From Flavobacteriaceae bacterium (GTDB taxonomy: Bacteria; Bacteroidota; Bacteroidia; Flavobacteriales; Flavobacteriaceae): DNA of 64,000 bases. The notes under the pieces were generated by a model. It saw nothing but the letters and a program-made list of their open reading frames with translations. It was not told where the DNA came from and ran no database searches. Positions 8,757 to 17,567 of the stretch are shown here, in pieces. Every line of letters begins with the position of its first letter. Position 1 is the stretch's first letter. Made by a program: the position numbers and the translations under genes. The stretch lies in contig JAKITD010000003.1 in the NCBI GenBank assembly GCA_021648265.1, positions 28,475 to 92,474 on the forward strand, written 5' to 3'.

Positions 8757-11700
8757 ATGAAAACAAAATTATTTTTAGCACTACTATTTATAAGTAGTAT
8801 CGCTTTTGCACAATTCCCTACAAACGGATTAATAGGAGAATACTCTTTTACAGCAGGAAGCCTAGCAGACGGAGCAAATGGCAACAATTTTACACAAACA
8901 GGTACAGCCTTAACAACTTTAGATGATCGATTTGCATCTGCTAATGATGCAATTAATCTAGGAGGAGATTATTTAACAAGAACAAATATCGATTATCCTA
9001 ATTCAGGAGAATATAGAGATATAGGTACTGTTAGTTTTTGGATTAAAACAACAACCAACTCAAGTGATACTAAAGTCATTATTGATGATACAGATAGAAG
9101 TAATATAACGGATACACAGTGGGCAGGTTATCATGTTTACTTGAAAGACGGAAAAGTGGGAGTTGCAGTTATGGTAAGATATAACGTTCTTGGTTATCGT
9201 GGATTTGGTGTTTTATCCCCTCAAATAATTAGCGATGGTAATTGGCATCACGTTGCTATTACAATGAATAATAGAGCTCATTTTTCAGGTTCAGTTACTA
9301 TTGTTAGTGCAGGTGTTGCGCTATATGTTGATGGGGTTGCTGCTGGAAACACTGGAGTTTCAAATGCCAGTACAGGATTTATTCAATTAACCCAAACAAA
9401 TGATTCTCCAGGAAACGTTACTATTGGTAATAATAGAGGTAATAATTTTCCAACAATAAATAGATACGAAGACACAATTGATGATTTGTTATTTTATGGT
9501 AGATCTTTAAGTCCAACAGAAATAGCATCTATTGCTAATTATAATTTCTGTTTTGCTATAGATACTTCAACAATAACTATTTCAAATGCAACAACAACTA
9601 GCTTTGATGTGTCTTGGCAAGAAAATGGTGATTTTGAATTAGCATACGTATTAAGCGGTCAGCCTCTTGCAAGTGCAACGGTTATACCAGTTAATGGATA
9701 TACTTCTGGTAATCTCGAAAATATTTCAGGTTTAACAGAAGGTACTTTTTATGATATTTATATTCGAGAAGTATGTACTGCAACCTTATATTCAGCTTGG
9801 TCAAACGCTTTACCAGCAAGAACACTAGGTAAAATATTTGTTAAAGCAGATGCTACAGGAGCAAATAATGGTAATTCTTGGGCAGATGCTTATACAGATT
9901 TACAAGATGCCTTAGCAATCTCTGAATATAATCAAGAAATATGGGTAGCAGAAGGTATTTATAAACCTCATACTTCAGACAGAAGTATCTATTTTGAAAT
10001 TACTAAAAATGGCACAAAAATTTATGGTGGTTTTGATGGTACAGAAACGCAACTATCTCAAAGAGATTTTAGAGTAAATGAAACCATATTATCTGGAGAT
10101 TTATTAGGTAATGATAACACAAATGTTGTGCTTAACGAAGCAACAAGAAGTGATAATACCGCAAAAATTATACACGTAAATGCTCATAATTTTACATTAG
10201 ATGGCGTTACCATTTCTGATGCAGAAGGATTTATTGCAGGTAATGCGTTTTATGAATCTGGAGCAGCTTTAACTAAGCAACTTTTAAAAAACAATCTAAC
10301 TATAGAGAATTGTATAATTAAAAACAATACTGCTTATAAAGCTGGTGCTGCAATTCTTGCAGTATATGGTACTTCAGGATTTTTAAAAGTTACAAACACC
10401 GTATTTTCAAATAATCTTGCAGGATATGGAACTGCTTTTTATAGTTATACAGTTGGTGCCACTACTTTAGATGTAGATATAACAAATTGTTTATTTAACG
10501 ATAATGTAGCAACAGATATTGGTTCTTCATTAGGTTTTGCAGGTAGTGCAGGTTGGTTTAGAGCCCATAGTGCTGGCTCTACGGTTACAGCTTCGTTTGT
10601 TAATAACACCTATACCAATAATAAAGATGATGGAACAGGTGGCGGTTTAAATAATTTTACAAGAGCAACTTTGGGTATTAGTCGAACTAGTGGAAATATG
10701 ATTGCTAATGTAGATAATTGTATATTTTATAATAATGAAGCTTCAGGAACAGCTACGGCTAGATCTATAACTGGCATCCTTGCAACTCTTCCAAATAACA
10801 TTACTGTTACAAACTCTATAGACGAAAATAATTTTGCTGCAATACCTGCTGGAAACACTACAAATACAAGCAATGTAAATCCATTATTTACAAATAGTCT
10901 AAATGATTTTACCTTGCAAACAGGTTCTCCTGCTATAGATACAGGAGATAATAGTAAAGTACCAGCAAGTCTTTTAACAGATTTATTAGGAAACGCACGA
11001 ATTTTTAATACAACTGTAGATATGGGAGTTTACGAATTTGGTTCTCCTGTTTATACAACATATTCTTTAACTACAAGTGTTTCTGGAAACGGTTCGGTTT
11101 CTCCAAGCGGAACAACAACATACACAGCAGGAACAGTTGTAGAAATTACAGCAACGCCAGATACCGGTTGGGTTTTTAGCCATTGGCTTGGTGATGCAAG
11201 TGGTAGTACAAATCCTGTAAATGTAACAATAAATGCTAACAGTTTGGTTGAAGCAGTTTTTGTAGAAGAAAGAACTTTAACTACAAATACTGTAGGAAAT
11301 GGTTCAGTCTCTCCAAACGGAACAACAATATATAATGATGGCACATTAGCCACCATAACGGCAACACCAGATACAGGTTGGCAATTTGATAGTTGGACTG
11401 GCGATGCCGTAGGTAGTTTAAACCCAATCTCAATAACAATGGATGCTGACAAGACAGTTACAGCAAATTTTAGTCAAATTCAATACGAATTAACTATTAT
11501 TGAAAATAACGGAACAGTTACACCAGATAGCGGAACATTAACTGGTGGCGTTTATGTTTATAATGCAGGAACTGTCGTAGAAATAACAGCAACGCCAGCA
11601 AGTGGTTACAGTTTTGTTTCTTTTGATATAACAGATTCTAGCGGAACAACTACGGATGTAACAAACCCGTTATCTATTATAATGAATGACCATATGGTTA

Positions 11701-12632
11701 TTGAAGCAACATTTTCATTAATACCAACTCATGAGTTAACTACAAATACAATTGGTAGCGGTTCTGTTTCGCCAAGCGGAACAACAACTCATAATGAAAA
11801 TGATATTGTTGCTGTAGTGGCAACTCCTGCAACAGGCTATCAATTTGATAGTTGGACTGGAGATAGCACAAGTACAAACCCTAGCATTAACATTACAATG
11901 AATTCAGATAAAGTGATTACGGCAAATTTTAGTCAAATACAACACAGTCTAACAGTAAATGTAATAGGAAACGGAAGCGTAACACCAAACAGCGGAACAT
12001 ACAATTACGGAACTGTATTAAGTTTAGTTCCAACAGCAGATACAGGTTGGCAGTTTGACGGTTGGAGTGGCGATGCCTCTGGAACTGCAAATCCGCTTTC
12101 AGTAATAATGGATTCAGACAAAGTAATTACAGCAACTTTTAGTCAGATAGAATACGAATTAACTATTATGGCAGTAAACGGAACAGCGATACCAGATATC
12201 GGAGTTTTAATTGGAGGTGTTTATACTTATAATGCAGGAACAACAGTAGAAATTACAGCAACTCCTGCAAGCGGTTACAATTTTATTTCTTTTGAAATAA
12301 CAGATTCTAACGGTACAACTACAGATGCAACAAATCCGTTATCTATTACAATGAATGATCATATAACTGTTGAAGCAATATTTAATTTACTTGGTTTGGA
12401 AGATGCTTTGTTCTCAAGCCTAAGTATTTACCCAAATCCAACACAAAACATTCTAAATATTAGAACAGATACAGCTTTTGAAAAAGTAGAAATTTACAAC
12501 CTACTTGGAGTGAAGTTAATTGAAAACAATTCAAAAACATTAGATGTATCAAAGCTTCCAAGTGGAGTATATCTAATAAAAATAACTAACGAAGAAGGAA
12601 GTTATATAACCAAAAGGTTTGTAAAAGAATAG
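8757..12632 (+). CDS. Large secreted LamG / parallel beta-helix / InlB-repeat protein, T9SS cargo
   Basis: The 1291-residue protein starts with a signal peptide (cleavage after AFAQ). In order it appears to contain a LamG-like jelly roll (~25-255), a fibronectin type III-like domain (~265-355) and a right-handed parallel beta-helix region (~358-760). Six divergent InlB B-repeats follow (~766-1212; each has GSVSPSGTTTY-, ITATPDTGW- and SHWLGDA-like phrases), then a T9SS type A sorting tail from SLSIYPNPTQNILNI. By family knowledge this is a surface-exposed or released adhesin or carbohydrate-binding protein; the partner is unknown. Its promoter carries the same 21-bp direct repeats as the adjacent two-component genes, so it is probably a target of that system. 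Confidence 0.88.
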   Translation: MKTKLFLALLFISSIAFAQFPTNGLIGEYSFTAGSLADGANGNNFTQTGTALTTLDDRFASANDAINLGGDYLTRTNIDYPNSGEYRDIGTVSFWIKTTTNSSDTKVIIDDTDRSNITDTQWAGYHVYLKDGKVGVAVMVRYNVLGYRGFGVLSPQIISDGNWHHVAITMNNRAHFSGSVTIVSAGVALYVDGVAAGNTGVSNASTGFIQLTQTNDSPGNVTIGNNRGNNFPTINRYEDTIDDLLFYGRSLSPTEIASIANYNFCFAIDTSTITISNATTTSFDVSWQENGDFELAYVLSGQPLASATVIPVNGYTSGNLENISGLTEGTFYDIYIREVCTATLYSAWSNALPARTLGKIFVKADATGANNGNSWADAYTDLQDALAISEYNQEIWVAEGIYKPHTSDRSIYFEITKNGTKIYGGFDGTETQLSQRDFRVNETILSGDLLGNDNTNVVLNEATRSDNTAKIIHVNAHNFTLDGVTISDAEGFIAGNAFYESGAALTKQLLKNNLTIENCIIKNNTAYKAGAAILAVYGTSGFLKVTNTVFSNNLAGYGTAFYSYTVGATTLDVDITNCLFNDNVATDIGSSLGFAGSAGWFRAHSAGSTVTASFVNNTYTNNKDDGTGGGLNNFTRATLGISRTSGNMIANVDNCIFYNNEASGTATARSITGILATLPNNITVTNSIDENNFAAIPAGNTTNTSNVNPLFTNSLNDFTLQTGSPAIDTGDNSKVPASLLTDLLGNARIFNTTVDMGVYEFGSPVYTTYSLTTSVSGNGSVSPSGTTTYTAGTVVEITATPDTGWVFSHWLGDASGSTNPVNVTINANSLVEAVFVEERTLTTNTVGNGSVSPNGTTIYNDGTLATITATPDTGWQFDSWTGDAVGSLNPISITMDADKTVTANFSQIQYELTIIENNGTVTPDSGTLTGGVYVYNAGTVVEITATPASGYSFVSFDITDSSGTTTDVTNPLSIIMNDHMVIEATFSLIPTHELTTNTIGSGSVSPSGTTTHNENDIVAVVATPATGYQFDSWTGDSTSTNPSINITMNSDKVITANFSQIQHSLTVNVIGNGSVTPNSGTYNYGTVLSLVPTADTGWQFDGWSGDASGTANPLSVIMDSDKVITATFSQIEYELTIMAVNGTAIPDIGVLIGGVYTYNAGTTVEITATPASGYNFISFEITDSNGTTTDATNPLSITMNDHITVEAIFNLLGLEDALFSSLSIYPNPTQNILNIRTDTAFEKVEIYNLLGVKLIENNSKTLDVSKLPSGVYLIKITNEEGSYITKRFVKE
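11053..12395 (+). repeat. Six tandem InlB-type repeats arranged A-A-B-A-A-B
   Basis: Within the 8757 gene, four ~70-residue repeats (class A) and two ~80-residue repeats (class B) alternate as A-A-B-A-A-B. The two B repeats start near 11482 and 12151, both with YELTI, and share long identical stretches such as VEITATPASGY. The pattern suggests duplication of a three-repeat unit. Confidence 0.8.
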
Positions 12633-12650
12633 ATAGTTGTTTTGATTGAT

Positions 12651-12688
12651 AAAAAAGGAAGTTGATTTTTTTAGCTTCCTTTTTTTGT
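12651..12688 (+). terminator. Rho-independent terminator after the adhesin-like gene
   Basis: AAAAAAGGAAG and CTTCCTTTTTTT form a stem with a T-rich end just after the stop codon at 12632. Confidence 0.7.
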
Positions 12689-12692
12689 ACTC

Positions 12693-12757
12693 TCAGAAGT
12701 CGAAAAAGCGGTTTCAGAAACTCACCTACATTTTATCTTCTACTTAAAATATATTTG
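12693..12757 (+). promoter_or_regulatory. Predicted LytTR operator and promoter of the 106-residue protein gene
   Basis: Direct repeats TCAGAAGTCGAA (12693-12704) and TCAGAAACTCAC (12714-12725) start 21 bp apart. The -7 element TATATTTG (12750-12757) is a full consensus match and begins 36 bp after the start of the second repeat. There is no TTG box at -33, as expected for an activator-dependent promoter. Confidence 0.7.
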
Positions 12758-12781
12758 TCCTATAACTTAAAAACAAAAAAA

Positions 12782-13102
12782 ATGAAAATTATTTATGCAG
12801 CAATATGTGTGTTATTTCTTTCTGCTTTTACTTCCGTAGAGCAAGAAAATTTAGCAACAACCAATGATGAAATTACAGAAACCGTAGTTTCTAGTTTTAC
12901 ATTAATAAACGACACCAAAGAAAAAGTAAGCATTTACACCGGAAGCGGATTTGTTACTTTAAACAAAGGATCTAAAACTAAAATAAATTGCAAAGTCGGC
13001 AAAGAAGTACGTTGGGCAAAAAGCGGGATGAAGAAAGGTGTAATCTTTAAAATAAAGAGCGATATGTGTGGTAAAACCTTGAAACTATCAAAATTAATGT
13101 AA
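12782..13102 (+). CDS. Small secreted protein of unknown function
   Basis: I take the ATG at 12782 (106 residues) because it begins a good signal peptide, MKIIYAAICVLFLSAFTS, and follows a consensus promoter at 12750. A longer reading from 12662 would overlap that promoter and the upstream terminator. The mature part, ~80 residues, ends in a compact beta-rich domain with two cysteines (INCKVG and DMCGKTL) that could form a disulfide. I do not recognise the family. It lies between two other predicted targets of the LytTR regulator and has its own copy of the operator, followed by a strong terminator, so it is expressed as a single gene. Confidence 0.75.
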   Translation: MKIIYAAICVLFLSAFTSVEQENLATTNDEITETVVSSFTLINDTKEKVSIYTGSGFVTLNKGSKTKINCKVGKEVRWAKSGMKKGVIFKIKSDMCGKTLKLSKLM

Positions 13103-13134
13103 ATAACTAACCAAATTATTTTTTACATTTTACC

Positions 13135-13173
13135 AACCCGAACAATCTTATTTGTTCGGGTTTTTCTTTTTTT
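13135..13173 (+). terminator. Strong rho-independent terminator
   Basis: AACCCGAACA and TGTTCGGGTT form a perfect 10-bp stem (13135-13162) followed by a T-rich run, 32 bp after the stop codon at 13102. The rest of the gap up to 13436 holds the next operator and no gene that I can see. Confidence 0.9.
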
Positions 13174-13342
13174 AATAACAAATCTATTTGCTAATGAGGC
13201 GAGAGAGTCGCAATCTCATAAGGTCAGTTCAGCCATGCCTTATTTCTGATAGCTAGTTGTTTAGAAAATACTTCCTCTAAAGCTTCAGGAGCGAATTCTT
13301 CGTGAAGGCAATATATTTTAAAACTAAGCTCAACATTTACTT

Positions 13343-13408
13343 TCAGAAGTTAAAAATCGCTTTTCAGAAACTCACTACTTAATAGTCACACTCTTAGAAT
13401 CATATTTG
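13343..13408 (+). promoter_or_regulatory. Predicted LytTR operator and promoter of the glycine-rich protein operon
   Basis: Direct repeats TCAGAAGTTAAA (13343-13354) and TCAGAAACTCAC (13364-13375) start 21 bp apart. A -7-like CATATTTG (13401-13408) begins 37 bp after the start of the second repeat. The second repeat is identical over 14 bases (TTTCAGAAACTCAC) to that before 12782. Confidence 0.7.
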
Positions 13409-13436
13409 CCTCATAATTAACCATTGACAACAACAA

Positions 13437-14792
13437 ATGAAAAATAGTATTAATTATTTAATTCTAAGTATCTGTTTTGGAGTTTTTACTTCAAACGCAC
13501 AAGAAAGTCAAAATACCATTCTCAAAAAATTTGAATCAGGAAACTATGCAGTTTATAAGTTAAACGACAAAAAGAAATTTGAAAAGATTAAAAAAACTTG
13601 GCCAGTTGAAATCACTAAACAAGGCGACAATGTTTCAAAAGTTTTAGTAAAAAGAGCTGGAATATTAGATGAGATTTTTGAAGCGGACGTTCCAGGGTTT
13701 CCAGCATATTTTGCTTTTAAAAACTTTAGATTATCATTTATAAATGACTATGGAGTGTATTATGAATGGAACGGAAAACAACAAGCTACTACAAAGTATA
13801 TTCTAGTAAAACCAGGAGGTAGTTTTAACGGTAATCCTGAAACTATTAATAAAAGTATTGCGGCTTATGCCACAGCTACATTCAAAAAACAAACAGGTGC
13901 TCGCGCTAATGTAAAAGAAGCTAAGGCAGAAATGGCAGAAGCAGATCGTAAAATCAACTCTATTGAAGGAAAAGATGTATCAAAAATTGAAATTCAATTA
14001 GTATCAAAACCAAGTAAAGTTGCTCATTTTAGTGAAGCAATAAAATACGGTGTAATAGTAACTTTAAAAGATGGGTCACAGCTTAAAACACCAAATTTGG
14101 GAGGGAAAATTCCTTGGGAAGATTTTACACTTTCAAACAAAGGCTGTAGCAATACCATAGACGAAGTTCGGGTAGAGGAAAATGCTAGCAAAATACCAAA
14201 TGATGAGATTGTAATACGAGTTGCTTCAAAATACAATGCTTCACTTAAAGATTCAAAAAGTATTAACACTACTTATGATATTTCAGTACAAGTAAACCGT
14301 AACGGATTTTATGGAGCAGATAGAGCTAAGGCTACCAATACAGCAACTTTTGGAGGAAGTCAGCGTGGAGGGAATGGACATAAATTAACTATAAAAGTAA
14401 AAACGGTAAAACATAAGCAAACAGGTATTTCAATAAATAAAATTGAAATATATGACGAAACAAAAGGAGAGTTAATCGCTCAATACAAACTAACTCCTTC
14501 CACAGAACTTATTATTAACAGCAATGGAGGTAAGGGTCAATGGGGAAGTGATGGTAGTTCTAATAGTTTTCCGAATGGAGATAACGGAGGAAACGGAGGA
14601 AACGGAGGCGATATTACCATAATAAAAGACCCTTCGGTTACAAAATTAAATATTACGGTAAACAACAAAGGAGGTAAAGGCGGAAGAGGTGGAAGAAAAC
14701 ATAATCTAAACGGTACAACAGGAAATGTTGGAAATACGGGAAGCAACGGAAATACAAATACACAAACCAAAAGTATATCACTAAAATTTTAA
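13437..14792 (+). CDS. Secreted protein with glycine-rich, collagen-like C-terminus
   Basis: The 451-residue product has a signal peptide (~1-21, ending SNAQ). The central part (~25-360) is of unknown family and contains a charged helical stretch near 150-180. The C-terminal ~90 residues are glycine/asparagine-rich, with runs such as GDNGGNGGNGG and KGGKGGRGGRKH and collagen-like GNxG steps. This layout suggests a structural or surface polymer protein, but that is inference. No T9SS tail is visible. It is first in a two-gene operon with the 14829 gene (36-bp gap) and is preceded by the 21-bp direct-repeat operator. Confidence 0.75.
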   Translation: MKNSINYLILSICFGVFTSNAQESQNTILKKFESGNYAVYKLNDKKKFEKIKKTWPVEITKQGDNVSKVLVKRAGILDEIFEADVPGFPAYFAFKNFRLSFINDYGVYYEWNGKQQATTKYILVKPGGSFNGNPETINKSIAAYATATFKKQTGARANVKEAKAEMAEADRKINSIEGKDVSKIEIQLVSKPSKVAHFSEAIKYGVIVTLKDGSQLKTPNLGGKIPWEDFTLSNKGCSNTIDEVRVEENASKIPNDEIVIRVASKYNASLKDSKSINTTYDISVQVNRNGFYGADRAKATNTATFGGSQRGGNGHKLTIKVKTVKHKQTGISINKIEIYDETKGELIAQYKLTPSTELIINSNGGKGQWGSDGSSNSFPNGDNGGNGGNGGDITIIKDPSVTKLNITVNNKGGKGGRGGRKHNLNGTTGNVGNTGSNGNTNTQTKSISLKF

Positions 14793-14828
14793 CATAAACA
14801 TAACTATCAATAATTAAATTTAACAAAA

Positions 14829-16058
14829 ATGAAAAAACAAACAGTAATTACAGCAATCTTAAGCTTATTCTTAATCATAGGAATAAGTAACAATGCCAAT
14901 TCTCAAATAGGAAAAAAAGCTCTCGGACAGGGTAAAAAGGCTTTGAGTATGGGTAAAAAAGGAAAAAGTAAATCAGGAAAATCGAAAAGTGGAAAAGGTG
15001 GAAGCTTTACAGAATTTAATAGTGAAACAGACGAAATGGGAATCACAGGAGAATATTTTGGATTAAAAGATCCAGGTGCTGTAGGGTTGAGATTTGTAAA
15101 AGAAAGTGAAGGAAAAATTGTAAACCAACTTCATTATTTTGAGAAAAAAGGAGAACCTACTATGAAGTTAGCTTTAAAAGAAAGCTATTATACAAAACAT
15201 CAAGTAAAAATGTTTTTTAAATGGAACTCGGCAAGTGCATCAGGCTATGTTGAAATGATGGAAGTAGCACCAGGAGTATTTGCAATTATTAAAGGAGACA
15301 GAACTGTTAATAGTAATGATAAGCCAATTGCTCTAGATGCAACAAGAACCGTTATTGAAGTAGGGGCAAAAAATAAAGCAGATTTTGATACTTGGGATAT
15401 TGAAACAGCTCAAGCAAAAGTAGATATGCTTATAGCAACTTTAAATGCTGCAAATTCTGAAAAAATTAAAAAGAAATTAATGCGTTTTGAAGCCTATAAA
15501 AACTACAAAGGGAAAATTGCATTTGCAAAAGGAACCAATTATTTAAAAACCCAAAAACTTGATCAAGCAGACCATAAAGTAGCTAACTTTATTACAAAAA
15601 GAGAATTGGGAGAAACCGTTGCTTTCAAACCATTTTTTGAGCAAACATTAGCAGCTTCACATCCTGGAGCTTGGTTTAATATTACCTATGAAATGGCTGG
15701 CGTAACAACCGATAGAGAAGCACTTAGAAAATCAAGTACAAAATTCTCAAAAAACATTCCTCAGATAGACAAAGACCAAGATAAATACTTCTTTTTCTAT
15801 CCTAAAGTAACTATTAATACCCATAATAATATTGCAGATTACGCTTTCTTAGAGTTGTTAAGATTAACTCAAGACAATTTACAAGCAGGAAAAACATACG
15901 ACTTAAAAGTTACGGTTTGGGCTTATAAAGATGGAGCAAATATAGATCCTGTTGCAACAGGAACCATACAATTAGAATATGGTACTAGAACAGAAAAATT
16001 ATTATTCGATCCTATTAAAGGATGGGTAACAGTATTAGAAGACTATTTGGACGAATAA
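14829..16058 (+). CDS. Secreted protein of unknown function with basic linker
   Basis: The 409-residue protein begins with a signal peptide (MKKQTVITAILSLFLIIGIS, cleavage near NSQ). A low-complexity Lys/Gly/Ser stretch follows (~30-58: GKKALGQGKKALSMGKKGKS and similar), then a ~350-residue domain that I do not recognise. It is 36 bp downstream of the glycine-rich protein gene and should be in the same operon, hence under the same predicted LytTR control. The basic linker could bind polyanions such as polysaccharide or DNA, but nothing here proves it. A terminator follows at 16082. Confidence 0.75.
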   Translation: MKKQTVITAILSLFLIIGISNNANSQIGKKALGQGKKALSMGKKGKSKSGKSKSGKGGSFTEFNSETDEMGITGEYFGLKDPGAVGLRFVKESEGKIVNQLHYFEKKGEPTMKLALKESYYTKHQVKMFFKWNSASASGYVEMMEVAPGVFAIIKGDRTVNSNDKPIALDATRTVIEVGAKNKADFDTWDIETAQAKVDMLIATLNAANSEKIKKKLMRFEAYKNYKGKIAFAKGTNYLKTQKLDQADHKVANFITKRELGETVAFKPFFEQTLAASHPGAWFNITYEMAGVTTDREALRKSSTKFSKNIPQIDKDQDKYFFFYPKVTINTHNNIADYAFLELLRLTQDNLQAGKTYDLKVTVWAYKDGANIDPVATGTIQLEYGTRTEKLLFDPIKGWVTVLEDYLDE

Positions 16059-16081
16059 TGTTTAATGTTGTTCAATAATTG

Positions 16082-16115
16082 AAAGCCGAGGTGAATTTTA
16101 GCTCGGCTTTTTTAT
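16082..16115 (+). terminator. Rho-independent terminator
   Basis: AAAGCCGAG and CTCGGCTTT form a stem followed by a T run, 24 bp after the 14829 gene. Confidence 0.85.
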
Positions 16116-16196
16116 TAAAAAACTAACAATATCGAAACGAGTACAACATAAGATGTTGATGGTTGGCTACATAGGGATACCTTGTAGCCTCTTTAA

Positions 16197-16235
16197 ACTG
16201 CCTTAATCTTAATTTATTTAAGAAGGGGCAGTTTT
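16197..16235 (-). terminator. Terminator of the MATE transporter gene
   Basis: AACTGCC and GGCAGTT form a stem around an inner A/T-rich hairpin. T-rich or A-rich flanks on both sides suggest it can work in both directions. It abuts the MATE stop codon. Confidence 0.6.
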
Positions 16236-17567
16236 TTATTTTGCTAAAGGAATGTATTTTATTTTGAATTTTATAGCCAATGCTACCGCTCTAAAAGCTA
16301 TCCAAACTACTAAAGCAATCCAAATTCCTTTTAGTTTTAAATCGTAATAGTTACAAATTAATAAAGTAGGAATAAAGCCTAAAAAAGTGGAAGCGATAAG
16401 TATGTTTCGTAAGTATTTCATTTCACCCAAACCTTTAAAAATAGCATCTAAAGTAAAGCCTAAAGCGTTAAAGGGCTGTGAGATTAAAACGATAAAGAAT
16501 ACTCCGTAAAAAGTAGAAAGTACCAAAGTGTCTTTTGTAAATAAAAGTCCGAGTTGGTCATAAAATAAAAGACCAGAAACCACTAAAAGTAAACTTACCA
16601 CGAGGTTGTAAATATTAACTCGCTTGGTTAAAACCCAAAGTTTTTTATATTTTTTAGCTCCGAGTAATCTTCCGCCCAAAATATTTCCTGCTGCACCATA
16701 TCCATCAATAAAAAAGGCTGAAAATAACCAGAGATTTATAGCAATGGTATGTGCTGCGATGTATTCCTTCCCAAGTGAGGTTGCTTCTCGTATTGCCATT
16801 AACAAGGCGATGTTTAAGGCAACTGACCTTACAAACAAGTTTAAACTCATATTGATTAATCGCTTAATTTCAGGGTGAATTTTTCGTTTTAGTTTTAAGG
16901 ATACTTCCGTTTTTGTAAGTAAGAATACTAAGGCTAAAATCGCCATGACTAATTGTGCAAATAAACTTGCCCAAGCGGCACCTTTTACGCCCATGGGTTC
17001 TACAACACCTTCCATTCCGTAAACCAATAAAAAATCCAATCCAATATTTAAAACAGCACCTAATGTTGCGATAATCATTGGCCAAAAAGTATTTTGGAGT
17101 CCTCTAAAAATTCCGAAAATAGCAAAGGTAAAAAGCGTTAGCGGAAAGCCCCAAACTCGTATATAATAGTAGTCTTTACTAAATTCTAAAATCTTTCCTT
17201 CGGCTCGTAGAAAAACTAAAATTTCTTCCACAAAAAAGTAGGTTGCCAATAATAAAAATAAGCTTAACAATACATTAAACAAAATTGCTTGTGCTGGAAA
17301 ACTTTTTAAATCTTCAATTTTTCCTGCACCTAAATTTTGCGAAACAATGGCAGAAATAGCAGATCGGGTTTGTGCTAAAATCCAAATAATGGTCGATAAA
17401 AAAGTGCCTACAATTCCTACAGCAGCTAAAGATTCTGTTCCATATTCTGCAATGTTTCCTACTACGGCAGCATCTGTTAAGGAAAGTACAGGTTCGGCAA
17501 TACCAGCAACGATAGCGGGTAAGGCTAATTGTTGAATTCGTTTAAAAGAAATGTCTATTTTTTGCAT
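16236..17567 (-). CDS. MATE family efflux transporter (DinF-like)
   Basis: The protein is 443 residues from the ATG at 17567 (MQKIDISFKRI); an upstream ATG at 17582 would add five residues. It has about 12 hydrophobic segments in two homologous halves. MATE-type motifs include LALPAIVAGIAEPVLSLTDA near the N-terminus and GILGTFLS/AQTRSAIS-like loops. MATE proteins export cationic drugs or metabolites using Na+ or H+ gradients; this branch resembles DinF. The start overlaps the 3' end of the acetyltransferase gene by 13 bp, so the two are probably translated from one mRNA. The substrate is unknown. Confidence 0.9.
   Translation of the reverse strand: MQKIDISFKRIQQLALPAIVAGIAEPVLSLTDAAVVGNIAEYGTESLAAVGIVGTFLSTIIWILAQTRSAISAIVSQNLGAGKIEDLKSFPAQAILFNVLLSLFLLLATYFFVEEILVFLRAEGKILEFSKDYYYIRVWGFPLTLFTFAIFGIFRGLQNTFWPMIIATLGAVLNIGLDFLLVYGMEGVVEPMGVKGAAWASLFAQLVMAILALVFLLTKTEVSLKLKRKIHPEIKRLINMSLNLFVRSVALNIALLMAIREATSLGKEYIAAHTIAINLWLFSAFFIDGYGAAGNILGGRLLGAKKYKKLWVLTKRVNIYNLVVSLLLVVSGLLFYDQLGLLFTKDTLVLSTFYGVFFIVLISQPFNALGFTLDAIFKGLGEMKYLRNILIASTFLGFIPTLLICNYYDLKLKGIWIALVVWIAFRAVALAIKFKIKYIPLAK

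Noticed and set aside
11051..11452. Minus-strand open reading frame inside the InlB repeats
   Set aside because: It mirrors the repetitive codons of the plus-strand gene and has no own features.
12662..12781. N-terminal extension of the 106-residue secreted protein gene
   Set aside because: The extra 40 codons overlap the upstream terminator, the operator and a consensus -7 element, and would bury the signal peptide.
14537..14770. Proline-rich minus-strand reading frame
   Set aside because: It is the complement of the glycine-rich codons of the 13437 gene.
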